From JAMLIN01 sp041676645 (GTDB lineage: Bacteria; Pseudomonadota; Gammaproteobacteria; Burkholderiales; Burkholderiaceae_E), in contig JBAYRO010000007.1 of NCBI GenBank assembly GCA_041676645.1, forward strand, positions 6,746-70,745: DNA of 64,000 nucleotides, in the 5' to 3' direction. Shown here one piece after another: positions 8,326 through 17,156 of the stretch. A model generated the notes under the pieces. It worked only from the letters and a program-made list of their open reading frames with translations, searched no databases and was not told where the DNA came from. The first letter of the stretch is position 1. Every line of letters begins with the position of its first letter. The position numbers were made by a program, and so were the translations under genes.

Positions 8326-8345
8326 AGTGAACGGCGCGCCGCCGG

Positions 8346-9062
8346 CTACCCGGCGACCGGCGCCGGCTCGTGGCCGCTCAGCTCCCAGATGCGCCAGTCC
8401 TCCTCGAGCCTCGTGCGGCCGCGGTCGTCGGGCACGTAGTACCAGCCCCGCCATTCGCGTCGCACCCAGCGCGCGAGAGCCGGCGCGTACCAGGCGAGAT
8501 CATGTCGACTGGAATCGAGCCGGACGAAGTCGGGATGGCGGAAGTGGATCCGGCGCTCGACCAGCAGGCATTCGAATTCACCGGCCGGCACCCGGATCGC
8601 ATGCAGCGGGCCGACCCGGCGATGGTCGGCCCATTCGTAGCGGCCGCTGTCGCCGGCGACCCGGTAATGGGTCCGCACGAAGCTGACCGCCCCGGTGGCG
8701 GGCGGCACCGGTAGCCAGGGCAAGGGGTTCTCGAAGCGTATCCCGGGCGGTCCGTAGGCCGGGTCCTGCAGGAGATGCCCCTGCGCATCGACGATCTCGG
8801 CGCCGAGCAGCGCGCCTTCGGGCGTGCGCCATTCATGGATCCTGCGGCCCAGTTCCTCGCGCACATCGACGACGATCGCGCCCCGTCCGACGTCGTTGTA
8901 GCCATTGCGGGTGGCGTAATGCCAGCGTTCGCCGGGGCGGGGCGGCCGCTCGGCCACGGCCCCCGCCGGCAGGGGCGTGCCGGGCCGGGTGGCGGGCACC
9001 GCGCAGGCCGCCGGCAGGGCCAGCGAAGCGAGCAGCAGGCGGCGGCGAAGCTTGTCGGTCAT
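8346..9062 (-). CDS. Exported protein of unknown function, possible lipoprotein
   Basis: 238 residues that I do not recognise. The N terminus is a classic export signal (MTDKLRRRLLLASLALP) ending PAAC. Cys20 could be lipidated, but the -3 residue is Pro rather than the usual Leu/Val, so lipidation is uncertain. The mature part is rich in Trp, Tyr and Arg, with repeated beta-strand-like stretches (ERWHYATRNGYNDVGRGA, IRVPAGEFECLLVERRI) and no membrane helix. It is the last gene of a short minus-strand region. Confidence 0.65.
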   Translation of the reverse strand: MTDKLRRRLLLASLALPAACAVPATRPGTPLPAGAVAERPPRPGERWHYATRNGYNDVGRGAIVVDVREELGRRIHEWRTPEGALLGAEIVDAQGHLLQDPAYGPPGIRFENPLPWLPVPPATGAVSFVRTHYRVAGDSGRYEWADHRRVGPLHAIRVPAGEFECLLVERRIHFRHPDFVRLDSSRHDLAWYAPALARWVRREWRGWYYVPDDRGRTRLEEDWRIWELSGHEPAPVAG

Positions 9063-9135
9063 GGTGGGCCTCCCGGGTTGCGGCGATGGCCTCGCGCCGC
9101 ACCGACGGGACGTGCCTGCCGGGATGCCCGGGCCG

Positions 9136-9501
9136 CTATTGCGGCATCGGCATGGGGCGTCCGTCGAGGGCCGTGATCAGGCCGCGGATCATGCGATACA
9201 GATACCAGAGTATCGGAACCACCATCAGGAAGGAAAGAACGCCGAAGCTGACCAGTGTCGGGATGCCGGCGATGACGAGCCAGAACAGCGTCCACCAGCA
9301 GGTCCGGATCATCCAGTTCATGTGGCTGTGCCAGATCGTGCCGCGGGCATCGTCACGCTTCACGTAGTTGATGATGAGCGCAATGATGGTGAGCAGCATC
9401 ATCGAGACGATCGGGCTTGCGATATGCAGGCCGTAGTCGAGCAGGGTGATCTTGCGCAGGCCCCGTTCCCCGGGGGGCGTGACAATCTCGACATCTGCCA
9501 T
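9136..9501 (-). CDS. Small inner-membrane protein, DUF4870-like
   Basis: 121 residues. The start at 9501 (MADVEIVTPPG) has GGAG 8 nt upstream; a longer frame upstream runs through a hairpin and is rejected. Three hydrophobic segments are visible (SPIVSMMLLTIIALIINYV, then TCWWTLFWLVIAGIPTLVSF, then VLSFLMVVPILWYLYRMI). WHSHMNWMIRTCWW and LYRMIRGL match the DUF4870-type small membrane family. Function is unknown. Confidence 0.65.
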   Translation of the reverse strand: MADVEIVTPPGERGLRKITLLDYGLHIASPIVSMMLLTIIALIINYVKRDDARGTIWHSHMNWMIRTCWWTLFWLVIAGIPTLVSFGVLSFLMVVPILWYLYRMIRGLITALDGRPMPMPQ

Positions 9502-9595
9502 GGGCGTTTCTCCAGTCAGTGGCGCCGTTCCCGTTCCCGTTTCCGGCGCACGGCGTGCGCAGTCGGGTATCTGGGGACGATTCCGCGGAAAGCAA

Positions 9596-9624
9596 GGGCC
9601 GGCAATCGTTGCGATTGCCGGCCC
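9596..9624. terminator. Stem-loop after the pnt operon
   Basis: A perfect 13-bp stem (9596-9608 with 9612-9624, core GGCCGGCAATCG) has a 3-nt loop. It lies 26 bp after the pntB stop on the minus strand. There is no strong T-tract, but its position between pntB and the next gene makes it the probable end of the transhydrogenase transcript. Confidence 0.6.
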
Positions 9625-9649
9625 CACGGTACGACCCCGGCGGCTGCGC

Positions 9650-11077
9650 CTACTCGACCGCCTTCACCATGTCCTCGACCACCTTCTTGGCATCGCCGAA
9701 GACCATCATGGTCTTGTCCATGTAGAAGAGCTCGTTGTCGAGGCCGGCATAGCCCGACGCCATCGAGCGCTTGTTGACGATGACCTGCCCCGCCTTGAAC
9801 ACCTCCAGGATGGGCATGCCGGCGATCGGCGACTTCGGGTCCTTGGCGGCGGGGTTGACCACGTCGTTGGCGCCCAGCACCAGCACGATGTCGGTTTCGG
9901 AAAAGTCGGGGTTGATGTCGTCCATCTCGAAGACCTGGTCGTAGGGGACCTCGGCCTCGGCGAGCAGCACGTTCATGTGCCCCGGCATCCGGCCGGCCAC
10001 GGGATGGATCGCGTAGCGCACCTGGATCCCGCGGTCGATCAGCTTGTCGGTGAGCTCCTTGAGGGGATGCTGGGCGCGGGCGACCGCGAGGCCGTAGCCG
10101 GGCACGATCACCACGCTGTCGGCATTGGCCATCAGGAAGGCCGCATCGTCGGCCGAGCCGCTGCGAACCGGCCGCTGTTCACCGCCCCCGGGGCCGGCCA
10201 CGCTGGTCTCGCCGCCGAAGCCGCCGAGAATCACGTTGAAGAACGAGCGGTTCATCGCCCGGCACATAATGTAGGACAGGATGGCGCCCGAAGAACCCAC
10301 CAGGCTGCCGGCGATGATCAGCATCGCGTTGTTGAGCGAGAAGCCGATGCCGGCGGCCGCCCAGCCCGAGTAGCTGTTGAGCATCGAGACCACCACCGGC
10401 ATGTCGGCCCCGCCGATCGGGATGATGATCAGCACGCCCAGCACGAAGGCGATCGCGAGCATCAGCAGGAAGGGAGTCCAGGTTTCGGTGACCGAGAACC
10501 AGATGCCGAAGGCGATCATCGCGATCGCCAGCCCGAGGTTGAGCATGTGCTGGCCGCCGAAGACCACCGGCGCGCCCTGGAAGAGCCGGAACTTGTACTT
10601 GCCCGAGAGCTTGCCGAAGGCGATCACCGATCCGGAGAAGGTGATCGCGCCGACGAAGGCTCCGATGAAGAGCTCGATCCGGTTGCCGATCGGGATGGGT
10701 TCGCCGACAGCCACGATGTTGAAGGCCTCGGGCTCGGCAACCACCGCGATCGCGATGAACACCGCCGCCATGCCGATCATGGAGTGCATGAAGGCGACCA
10801 GCTCGGGCATCTTGGTCATCTCGACGCGCCGGGCCATGATGGTGCCGATCGTGCCGCCCACCACCAGTCCGACCAGTACATAGCCCATGCCGGCGGTCGC
10901 GATGTCGGGGCGCAGCTTGTAGATCAGCGCGACGGTGGTCAGGATGGCGATGCCCATGCCGACCATGCCGAAGGTGTTGCCCAGTCGTGAGGTGGTCGGA
11001 TGCGAGAGGCCCTTCAACGCCTGGATGAAGCACACCGAGGCGACGAGATACAGCATCACGACAAGATTCATGCTCAT
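9650..11077 (-). CDS. pntB: NAD(P) transhydrogenase subunit beta
   Basis: 475-residue inner-membrane subunit of the proton-translocating transhydrogenase, which moves hydride between NADH and NADP+ and so makes NADPH at the cost of the proton gradient. The first half is a bundle of membrane helices. The C-terminal domain binds NADP(H) (PGYGLAVARAQHPLKEL, HPVAGRMPGHMNVLLAEA, VLGANDVVNP). ASGYAGLDNELFYMDKTMMV near the end is highly characteristic. It is third in the order pntA1-pntA2-pntB, 36 bp after pntA2. Confidence 0.97.
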   Translation of the reverse strand: MSMNLVVMLYLVASVCFIQALKGLSHPTTSRLGNTFGMVGMGIAILTTVALIYKLRPDIATAGMGYVLVGLVVGGTIGTIMARRVEMTKMPELVAFMHSMIGMAAVFIAIAVVAEPEAFNIVAVGEPIPIGNRIELFIGAFVGAITFSGSVIAFGKLSGKYKFRLFQGAPVVFGGQHMLNLGLAIAMIAFGIWFSVTETWTPFLLMLAIAFVLGVLIIIPIGGADMPVVVSMLNSYSGWAAAGIGFSLNNAMLIIAGSLVGSSGAILSYIMCRAMNRSFFNVILGGFGGETSVAGPGGGEQRPVRSGSADDAAFLMANADSVVIVPGYGLAVARAQHPLKELTDKLIDRGIQVRYAIHPVAGRMPGHMNVLLAEAEVPYDQVFEMDDINPDFSETDIVLVLGANDVVNPAAKDPKSPIAGMPILEVFKAGQVIVNKRSMASGYAGLDNELFYMDKTMMVFGDAKKVVEDMVKAVE

Positions 11078-11113
11078 TGGTATAGCTCCGTTGCTGGCGG
11101 GGTCCGCACCCGA

Positions 11114-11452
11114 TCAACCTGCCTTGGGCAGGGAAGCGGGTGCCGTCTTGCCGCCTTTCGCGGGCGATTTCTTCTTGAACATCTCGAGCATCCGGCGGGT
11201 GACGAGAAAGCCGCCGAAGACGTTGACCGCGGCCAGCGCGACGGCGAGCACGCCCATCGTCTTGCCCAGGCCCGAGTCGGTCAGCGCCGCTGCCAGCATG
11301 GCGCCGACGATGACGATCGCCGAGATGGCATTGGTCACCGCCATCAGGGGCGTGTGCAGCGCCGGCGTGACGTTCCACACGACGTGGTAGCCGACGTAGA
11401 TCGCCAGCACGAAGATGATCAGGTTGATGATCGTGGGACTGATGGCTTCCAT
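11114..11452 (-). CDS. pntA2: NAD(P) transhydrogenase subunit alpha 2 (membrane part)
   Basis: 112 residues corresponding to the C-terminal membrane segment of a single-chain PntA. About three or four helices are visible, including INLIIFVLAIYVGYHVVWNV, and the characteristic TPALHTPLMAVTNAISAIV. A Lys-rich tail follows (FKKKSPAKGGK). Its separation from the NAD-binding part defines the three-subunit type of transhydrogenase known from Rhodospirillum rubrum, unlike the two-gene E. coli form. Confidence 0.95.
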   Translation of the reverse strand: MEAISPTIINLIIFVLAIYVGYHVVWNVTPALHTPLMAVTNAISAIVIVGAMLAAALTDSGLGKTMGVLAVALAAVNVFGGFLVTRRMLEMFKKKSPAKGGKTAPASLPKAG

Positions 11453-11483
11453 GATTCCGGTTCCGATGGGCTCAGGTGTGGGG

Positions 11484-12602
11484 CTAGCTTTCGCGCAGGA
11501 CCTTGCCGTCGCGGGCGACGAGACAGGCCTGGACGATGTCGTCCTCGGGGTCGATCGTGAAGGCGCCTTCCTTGTCGACCACCAGCTTCAGGAAGTCGAG
11601 GACGTTGCGCGCATAGAGCGCGGAGGAGTCCGCCGGCACGGTTGCCGGCAGGTTGGGGATGCCGATGATCGTGACGTGATGGGCGACCACGATGCGGTCG
11701 ACCTCCGACAGCGCGCAGTTGCCGCCGCGCTCGACCGCCATGTCGAGGATGACCGAGCCCGGCTTCATGCTCGCGACCATGTCCGCGCTGACGAGTTTCG
11801 GTGCGGGCCGGCCCGGGATGAGCGCGGTGCTGATGACGATGTCGGACTGGCGCAGGCGCTCGGCCACGGCCTTCGCCTGGCGCTCCATCCAGCTGGCCGG
11901 CATCGGGCGGGCGTAGCCGCCGACGCCTTCCGCGGCCTCGCGCTCTTCCTCGGTCTCGAAGGGCACGTCGACGAACTTGGCGCCGAGCGATTCGATCTGC
12001 TCCTTGACCGCGGGCCGCACGTCGGAGGCCTCGACCACCGCCCCGAGACGCTTGGCGGTGGCGATCGCCTGCAGTCCGGCGACGCCGGCGCCGAGCACCA
12101 GCACGCGGGCGGCCTTGATCGTGCCGGCGGCGGTCATCATCATCGGCAGCATGCGTCCGTACTGGGTGGCGGCGAGCAGCACCGCCTTGTAGCCGGCAAT
12201 GTTGGCCTGGCTCGAGAGCACGTCCATGCTCTGGGCACGGGTGGTGCGCGGCGCCGCCTCGAGGGCGAAGGCCGTCAGCCCGGAGGCGGCGAGTGCTGCG
12301 AGACCGTCCTTGTCGAAGGGATCGAGCATGCCCACCAGCACGGTGCCCGGCGCCATCGCGGCCAGCCGGGCGCTTTCCGGGGTGCGCACGCACAGCACGA
12401 TTTCCGAGCCCAGCGCGCCGGCGGCATCGCCAATGACCGCGCCGGCCTCGGCATAGGCTTCATCGGTCTGGCTGGCGCGCGTGCCGGCGCCCGCTTCGAC
12501 GATGACCGAATGGCCGGCGGCGACATACTTCTTGACGGTTTCGGCAGTCGCGGCAACGCGCGTCTCGCCGGCCCGGGTTTCGGCCGGAATGCCGATTCGC
12601 AT
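11484..12602 (-). CDS. pntA1: NAD(P) transhydrogenase subunit alpha 1 (NAD-binding)
   Basis: 372-residue soluble NAD(H)-binding subunit. The start at 12602 (MRIGIPAETRAGETRVA) follows GGAGAAACC; the frame remains open far upstream but that part is antisense to mnmA. Motifs include the alanine-dehydrogenase-like N terminus, LSSQANIAGYKAVL, the Rossmann VLVLGAGVAGLQAIATAKRL, and EQIESLGAKFVDV. The chain ends before any membrane segment, as expected for the split form. It is the first gene of the pnt operon and diverges from mnmA. Confidence 0.96.
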   Translation of the reverse strand: MRIGIPAETRAGETRVAATAETVKKYVAAGHSVIVEAGAGTRASQTDEAYAEAGAVIGDAAGALGSEIVLCVRTPESARLAAMAPGTVLVGMLDPFDKDGLAALAASGLTAFALEAAPRTTRAQSMDVLSSQANIAGYKAVLLAATQYGRMLPMMMTAAGTIKAARVLVLGAGVAGLQAIATAKRLGAVVEASDVRPAVKEQIESLGAKFVDVPFETEEEREAAEGVGGYARPMPASWMERQAKAVAERLRQSDIVISTALIPGRPAPKLVSADMVASMKPGSVILDMAVERGGNCALSEVDRIVVAHHVTIIGIPNLPATVPADSSALYARNVLDFLKLVVDKEGAFTIDPEDDIVQACLVARDGKVLRES

Positions 12603-12731
12603 GGTTTCTCCTCGTTCGATGACGATGGCCCCCACGGCCACCGGCATGAATGTACCCTGTGATACCCGCCGCCGGAATACCTGCAGGCGCTTCGCGCCGG
12701 GGGCGTCGCGAACCGCACCGGGCGGTTCTTG

Positions 12732-12737
12732 TAGAAT
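12732..12737 (+). promoter_or_regulatory. Probable -10 element for mnmA
   Basis: TAGAAT, extended as TTGTAGAATGCG, lies 49 bp before the chosen mnmA start in the 183-bp divergent region with pntA1. No convincing -35 is seen. The same TAGAAT word precedes purM at 59050. Confidence 0.35.
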
Positions 12738-12785
12738 GCGAAAGTTTAGCAGTTGCGCCCTGCCCGATGCAGGGTGTCGGTGTGC

Positions 12786-13931
12786 ATGCCTGGTTCCGAA
12801 TTGCTCGAACGCGCGCGCCTGTCCCCCGCGCCGCGGCCGGGTGCCCGCGTCGTGGTGGGCCTGTCGGGGGGAGTGGATTCCTCGGTGGCGGCCTGGCTGC
12901 TGCGCCAGCAGGGCTACGAGGTCGTCGGCCTGTTCATGAAGAACTGGGAAGACGATGACGACGACGAATACTGCTCGACCCGCCAGGACTGGATCGATGC
13001 GGCCAGCGTCGCAGACCGCATCGGGATCGACATCGAGGCGGTCAACTTCGCCGCCGAGTACCGCGAACGGGTCTTCGCCGAGTTCCTGCGGGAGTACTCG
13101 GCCGGGCGCACGCCCAATCCGGACGTGCTCTGCAATGCTGAGATCAAGTTCCGGGCCTTTCTCGACCATGCCGTCGAACTCGGTGCCGAGCATATCGCGA
13201 CGGGCCACTATGCCCGGATCCGGGCCGGCGACGACGGTTTCGAACTGTTGCGCGGACTCGACGCCGGCAAGGACCAGAGCTACTTCCTGCACCGGCTGAC
13301 CCAGGCCCAGCTCGCCCGGACGATGTTCCCGCTGGGCCACCTGCGCAAGGCCGAGGTCCGTGAGATTGCCGCCGGGCTCGGCCTGTCGAATGCGGCCAAG
13401 AAGGACTCCACCGGCATCTGCTTCATCGGCGAGCGGCCCTTCAGGGAGTTCCTCAATCGCTATCTCCCGACCCGGCCCGGGCCGATCGTCGATGATTCCG
13501 GCCGCGACATCGGCGAACATGTCGGGCTCGCCTTCTACACGATCGGGCAGCGCAAGGGCATCGGCATCGGGGGGGCGGCCCACGGGGACGGTCGTCCCTG
13601 GTATGTGGCGCGCAAGGAGATGGCGAGCAATACTCTCGTCGTCGTCCAGGGGCACGACCATCCGCTCCTGATGTCGAAGACCCTGGTGGCGATCGATCCC
13701 AGCTGGATCGCCGGCCGCGCGCCGCGCGACGACGGCGGGCTGGGCGCGAAGACCCGTTATCGACAGTCCGATGCCGCCTGCCGCCTGCGGTGCGGGGGCA
13801 GCGGTTTCGAACTCGATTTCGACGAGGCGCAGTGGGCGGTGACGCCGGGCCAGAGCGCGGTGCTCTACCGGGGCGAGGTCTGCCTCGGCGGCGGGATCAT
13901 CAGCTCCGCGGGCCCGAATTCGGGCGCATGA
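12786..13931 (+). CDS. mnmA: tRNA-specific 2-thiouridylase MnmA
   Basis: 381 residues from 12786; an alternative ATG at 12753 adds 11. The enzyme puts the 2-thio group on wobble uridine 34 of tRNA Glu, Gln and Lys, using ATP and sulfur relayed by Tus proteins. The PP-loop GLSGGVDSS (25-33), the catalytic cysteines Cys116 (DVLCNAEIKF) and Cys212 (STGICFIGERPF), GKDQSYFL and YTIGQRKGIGIGG are all present. Its last codons overlap a possible ATGA start of the next frame. mnmA next to purB is a common betaproteobacterial arrangement, here separated by one gene. Confidence 0.96.
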   Translation: MPGSELLERARLSPAPRPGARVVVGLSGGVDSSVAAWLLRQQGYEVVGLFMKNWEDDDDDEYCSTRQDWIDAASVADRIGIDIEAVNFAAEYRERVFAEFLREYSAGRTPNPDVLCNAEIKFRAFLDHAVELGAEHIATGHYARIRAGDDGFELLRGLDAGKDQSYFLHRLTQAQLARTMFPLGHLRKAEVREIAAGLGLSNAAKKDSTGICFIGERPFREFLNRYLPTRPGPIVDDSGRDIGEHVGLAFYTIGQRKGIGIGGAAHGDGRPWYVARKEMASNTLVVVQGHDHPLLMSKTLVAIDPSWIAGRAPRDDGGLGAKTRYRQSDAACRLRCGGSGFELDFDEAQWAVTPGQSAVLYRGEVCLGGGIISSAGPNSGA

Positions 13932-13978
13932 CGGCATCGGGGCCCGATGCGCATCCTTTCCCTGGAGTGGCCGCGGCC

Positions 13979-15610
13979 ATGCAAATGCTCTCCCTGATCC
14001 GCTACTCGAGCTTCGTGCTCGCCGTCTTCTTCGCCATCGTCCTGGGCGGACTGTTCCTTGTCGGCAGCATTGGCTGGGGCTGGCCACTGTTGGCCGTGGC
14101 GCTGGCGGTGCTCGGCGTCTACGACCTGATCCAGCGCCGTCACTCGGTCCTGCGCAACTACCCGATCATCGGCCACCTGCGCTTCCTGTTCGAGTTCATC
14201 CGCCCGGAGCTGCGCCAGTACTTCTTCGAATCCGATACCGATTCGATCCCGTTCTCGCGCCAGCAGCGGGCGATCGTCTACCAGCGGGCCAAGCAGGAAA
14301 TCGACTCGCGCGCCTTCGGCACCCAGTTCGATGTCTACGAGTCCGGCTATGAATGGCTGAATCATTCGGCGTCGCCCGTGAAGGTGGAGTCGCACGACTT
14401 CCGGGTGCCGGTGGGCGCGGTCGCGCAGGCCAGCGAATCTGCGACGTCCTGCACCCGTCCCTATTCGGCGTCGGTGTTCAACATCTCCGCGATGAGCTTC
14501 GGCTCGCTGTCGGCCAACGCGATCCGTGCCCTGAACCGCGGCGCCATGCTCGGGCATTTCGCCCACGACACCGGCGAGGGCTCGATCTCGCGCTACCACC
14601 GCGAGTTCGGCGGGGACCTCATCTGGGAGATCGGCAGCGGCTATTTCGGCTGCCGCGACGCCGACGGCCGCTTCGACGAGGAACGCTTCATCGCCAACGC
14701 GACGCTCGACCAGGTGAAGATGATCGAGATCAAGCTCTCGCAGGGCGCCAAGCCCGGTCATGGCGGCATGCTGCCCGGGGCCAAGGTCACCGAGGAGATC
14801 GCCGAGGCCCGCGGGGTGGCCGCCTGGTCGGACTGCATCTCGCCCGCGGGCCATTCGGCCTTCTCGACGCCGATCGAGCTGCTGCAGTTCATCGACCGGC
14901 TGCGCCGGCTCTCGGGCGGCAAGCCGGTCGGCTTCAAGTTCGCCCTCGGCCATCCCTGGGAATGGTTCGGGATCGCCAAGGCCATGGTCGCCACCGGCAT
15001 CACGCCGGACTTCATCGTGGTCGACGGCAAGGAGGGCGGCACCGGGGCCGCGCCGGCCGAGTTCATCGACCGCATCGGCACCCCGATGCGCGACGCGCTG
15101 GTGCTGGTCCACAACACCCTGGTCGGGCTCAACCTGCGCCACCGCATCCGGATCGGGGCCGCCGGCAAGATCGTCAGCGCCTTCGACATGGCGCGCGCCA
15201 TGGCGCTGGGCGCCGACTGGTGCAACAGCGGGCGCGGCTTCATGTTCGCGGTCGGCTGCATCCAGGCACAGGTCTGCCACACCGGCAAGTGCCCGACCGG
15301 GGTCACCACCCAGGATCCGCAGCGCCAGAAGGCGCTCGATCCCGACGACAAGTCGGTCCGGGTGCTCAACTTCCATCGCAACACCCTGAAGTCGCTCGCC
15401 GAGCTGGTGGCCGCCGCGGGCCTGAGCCATCCCTCGCAGCTCGAGCCGATGCACATCGTCCAGCGTCGCACCCGCGGCGAGGTGCATTCCTACGCCACCG
15501 TCTATCCGCGGCTGCAGCCGGGCGAACTGCTCGACTCCGAGGCCGAGCCGGCGGTGTACCGGGTGTTCTGGTCCATGGCCCGCCCCGACAGTTTCCGTCC
15601 CGTTGCATAA
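13979..15610 (+). CDS. Membrane-anchored FMN-binding glutamate synthase family protein
   Basis: 543 residues; the start at 13979 has CTGGAG upstream, with an alternative ATG at 13928 overlapping the mnmA stop. Two N-terminal membrane helices (about 10-30 and 33-50) are followed by the FMN/glutamate-synthase barrel: NISAMSFGSLS, GEGSISRYH, KPGHGGMLPG, VDGKEGGTGAAP, and GRGFMFAVGC. Cys427, Cys433 and Cys438 reproduce the C-x5-C-x4-C spacing of the [3Fe-4S] site in GltB. There is no glutaminase domain, so this is not a normal GOGAT. The reaction of this stand-alone family is not established. Confidence 0.88.
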   Translation: MQMLSLIRYSSFVLAVFFAIVLGGLFLVGSIGWGWPLLAVALAVLGVYDLIQRRHSVLRNYPIIGHLRFLFEFIRPELRQYFFESDTDSIPFSRQQRAIVYQRAKQEIDSRAFGTQFDVYESGYEWLNHSASPVKVESHDFRVPVGAVAQASESATSCTRPYSASVFNISAMSFGSLSANAIRALNRGAMLGHFAHDTGEGSISRYHREFGGDLIWEIGSGYFGCRDADGRFDEERFIANATLDQVKMIEIKLSQGAKPGHGGMLPGAKVTEEIAEARGVAAWSDCISPAGHSAFSTPIELLQFIDRLRRLSGGKPVGFKFALGHPWEWFGIAKAMVATGITPDFIVVDGKEGGTGAAPAEFIDRIGTPMRDALVLVHNTLVGLNLRHRIRIGAAGKIVSAFDMARAMALGADWCNSGRGFMFAVGCIQAQVCHTGKCPTGVTTQDPQRQKALDPDDKSVRVLNFHRNTLKSLAELVAAAGLSHPSQLEPMHIVQRRTRGEVHSYATVYPRLQPGELLDSEAEPAVYRVFWSMARPDSFRPVA

Positions 15611-15615
15611 AATGG

Positions 15616-15690
15616 CAGAAATGGGGTCAGACACGATTTCCTTCAAGGAAATCGTGTCTGACCCCATTTCTGGTGTCTGACCCCATTTCA
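15616..15690. repeat. GGGGTCAGACAC palindromic repeat, copy 1
   Basis: A perfect palindrome has 28-bp arms (15616-15643 and 15645-15672) around a single base, built on ATGGGGTCAGACACGATTTC. It is followed at 15673-15689 by a third half-copy, GTGTCTGACCCCATTTC. It lies immediately after the FMN-protein stop. A related copy is at 54068. The sequence type resembles REP-like elements often seen near RAYT (IS200-like) transposases, but no such gene is in the window. Confidence 0.9.
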
Positions 15691-15734
15691 TGCTTGCCTG
15701 CTAGCATTCGCCCATCACCGCATTCCCGATACCG

Positions 15735-17114
15735 ATGACCGCCGCCACCGCCCAGTCCTTCGAGCTCAACGCACTGTCGCCGCTGGACGGCCGCTATGCC
15801 GGCAAGGTCGCGGCCCTGCGCGGGATCGCCTCCGAGGCGGCCTTCATGCGCGAGCGCACCCGCGTCGAGGTGGAATGGCTGATCGCCCTGTCCGATGCCG
15901 GCATCGCCGGTTTCGCGCCGATCTCGCCGGCCGGGCGAGCCACGCTGCGGGCGGTGGTCGAGCGCTTCGGCGATGCCGAGGCGGCCCGCATCAAGGCGAT
16001 CGAGCGGGTCACCAACCACGACGTCAAGGCGGTGGAGTACTTCCTGCGCGAAACCGTCGCCGCCCATCCGGAACTGGCGTCGGCAAGCGAGTTCATCCAT
16101 TTCGCCTGCACCTCCGAGGACATCAACAACACCTCGCATGCGCTCATGCTGCGCGCCGCCCGCGACGAGGTCGTGCTGCCGGCGCTCGCCGCGCTCGCCG
16201 CGCGCCTGCGCGCGCTCGCGCACGAGCATGCGGGCCTGCCCATGCTTTCGCGCACCCATGGCCAGACCGCTTCGCCCACCACCCTGGGCAAGGAGATGGC
16301 CAATGTGCTGCTACGGCTCGAGCGCGCCGCCGAAGGCGTCGCGGCCGTGCGCATCCGCGCCAAGCTCAATGGCGCGGTCGGCAACTACAACGCGCACATC
16401 GCGGCCTGCCCGGAGATCGACTGGGAGGCCTTCTCGCGCGGGGTGGTCGAGTCGCTCGGGCTCGAGTTCAATCCGTACACGATCCAGATCGAGCCCCACG
16501 ACTACATGGCCGAGCTCTTCGATGCCCTGGCCCGGGTCAACACCATCCTGATCGACTTCGATCGTGATGCCTGGGGCTACATCTCGCTCGGCTACTTCCG
16601 CCAGCGCCTGAAGGAGGGCGAGATCGGCTCCTCGACCATGCCGCACAAGGTCAACCCGATCGATTTCGAGAATTCCGAAGGCAATCTCGGGCTGGCCAAT
16701 GCGCTGCTCGGCCACCTGTCGACGAAGCTGCCGATCTCGCGCTGGCAGCGCGACCTGACCGATTCGACGGTGCTGCGCAACATCGGCGTTGCGCTCGGCT
16801 ATTCATTGCTCGGCTACGACAGCGCCCTGCGCGGCATCGACAAGCTGGAAGTCGACCGGGAACGCCTCGCCGAGGATCTCGATGCGGCCTGGGAGGTGCT
16901 CGCCGAGCCGATCCAGACGGTGATGCGCCTGCACGGCGTGCCCGAGGCCTACGAGAAGCTCAAGGAGCTGACGCGAGGCAAGGCGATCGGGCCGGAGGAG
17001 ATCGCCCGTTTCGTCGATTCGCTCGACATTCCCGAGGAGGCGCGCAGCCGGCTGCGCAGCCTCACGCCCGCCAGCTACATCGGTCGCGCCGCCGAGCTCG
17101 CCGCCCGCGCCTGA
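15735..17114 (+). CDS. purB: Adenylosuccinate lyase
   Basis: 459 residues. The enzyme catalyses two fumarate-releasing steps of purine synthesis (SAICAR to AICAR, and adenylosuccinate to AMP). The superfamily signature SSTMPHKVNP is at 299-308, with the flexible-loop serine included. ALSPLDGRYAGKV at the N terminus, TNHDVKAVEYFL, FACTSEDINNTSHA and SRTHGQTASPTTLGKE are diagnostic of the long bacterial PurB form. It follows repeat copy 1 by about 45 bp and precedes a cytochrome b561 gene. Confidence 0.98.
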   Translation: MTAATAQSFELNALSPLDGRYAGKVAALRGIASEAAFMRERTRVEVEWLIALSDAGIAGFAPISPAGRATLRAVVERFGDAEAARIKAIERVTNHDVKAVEYFLRETVAAHPELASASEFIHFACTSEDINNTSHALMLRAARDEVVLPALAALAARLRALAHEHAGLPMLSRTHGQTASPTTLGKEMANVLLRLERAAEGVAAVRIRAKLNGAVGNYNAHIAACPEIDWEAFSRGVVESLGLEFNPYTIQIEPHDYMAELFDALARVNTILIDFDRDAWGYISLGYFRQRLKEGEIGSSTMPHKVNPIDFENSEGNLGLANALLGHLSTKLPISRWQRDLTDSTVLRNIGVALGYSLLGYDSALRGIDKLEVDRERLAEDLDAAWEVLAEPIQTVMRLHGVPEAYEKLKELTRGKAIGPEEIARFVDSLDIPEEARSRLRSLTPASYIGRAAELAARA

Positions 17115-17156
17115 GCCACCGCGGATTCGCCCGCGCCACAGCGAGGAAACCCGGCC

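Noticed and set aside
13913..13950. Palindromes GGGCCCGAATTCGGGC and GCATCGGGGCCCGATGC at the mnmA end
   Set aside because: The first lies inside the mnmA coding end and both are short GC-rich palindromes that could arise by chance; no separate feature is claimed beyond the dispersed-word finding.
12603..14087. Upstream extension of the pntA1 frame to 867 residues
   Set aside because: The extra part is antisense to mnmA and has no family similarity; a good start with GGAGAAACC is at 12602.
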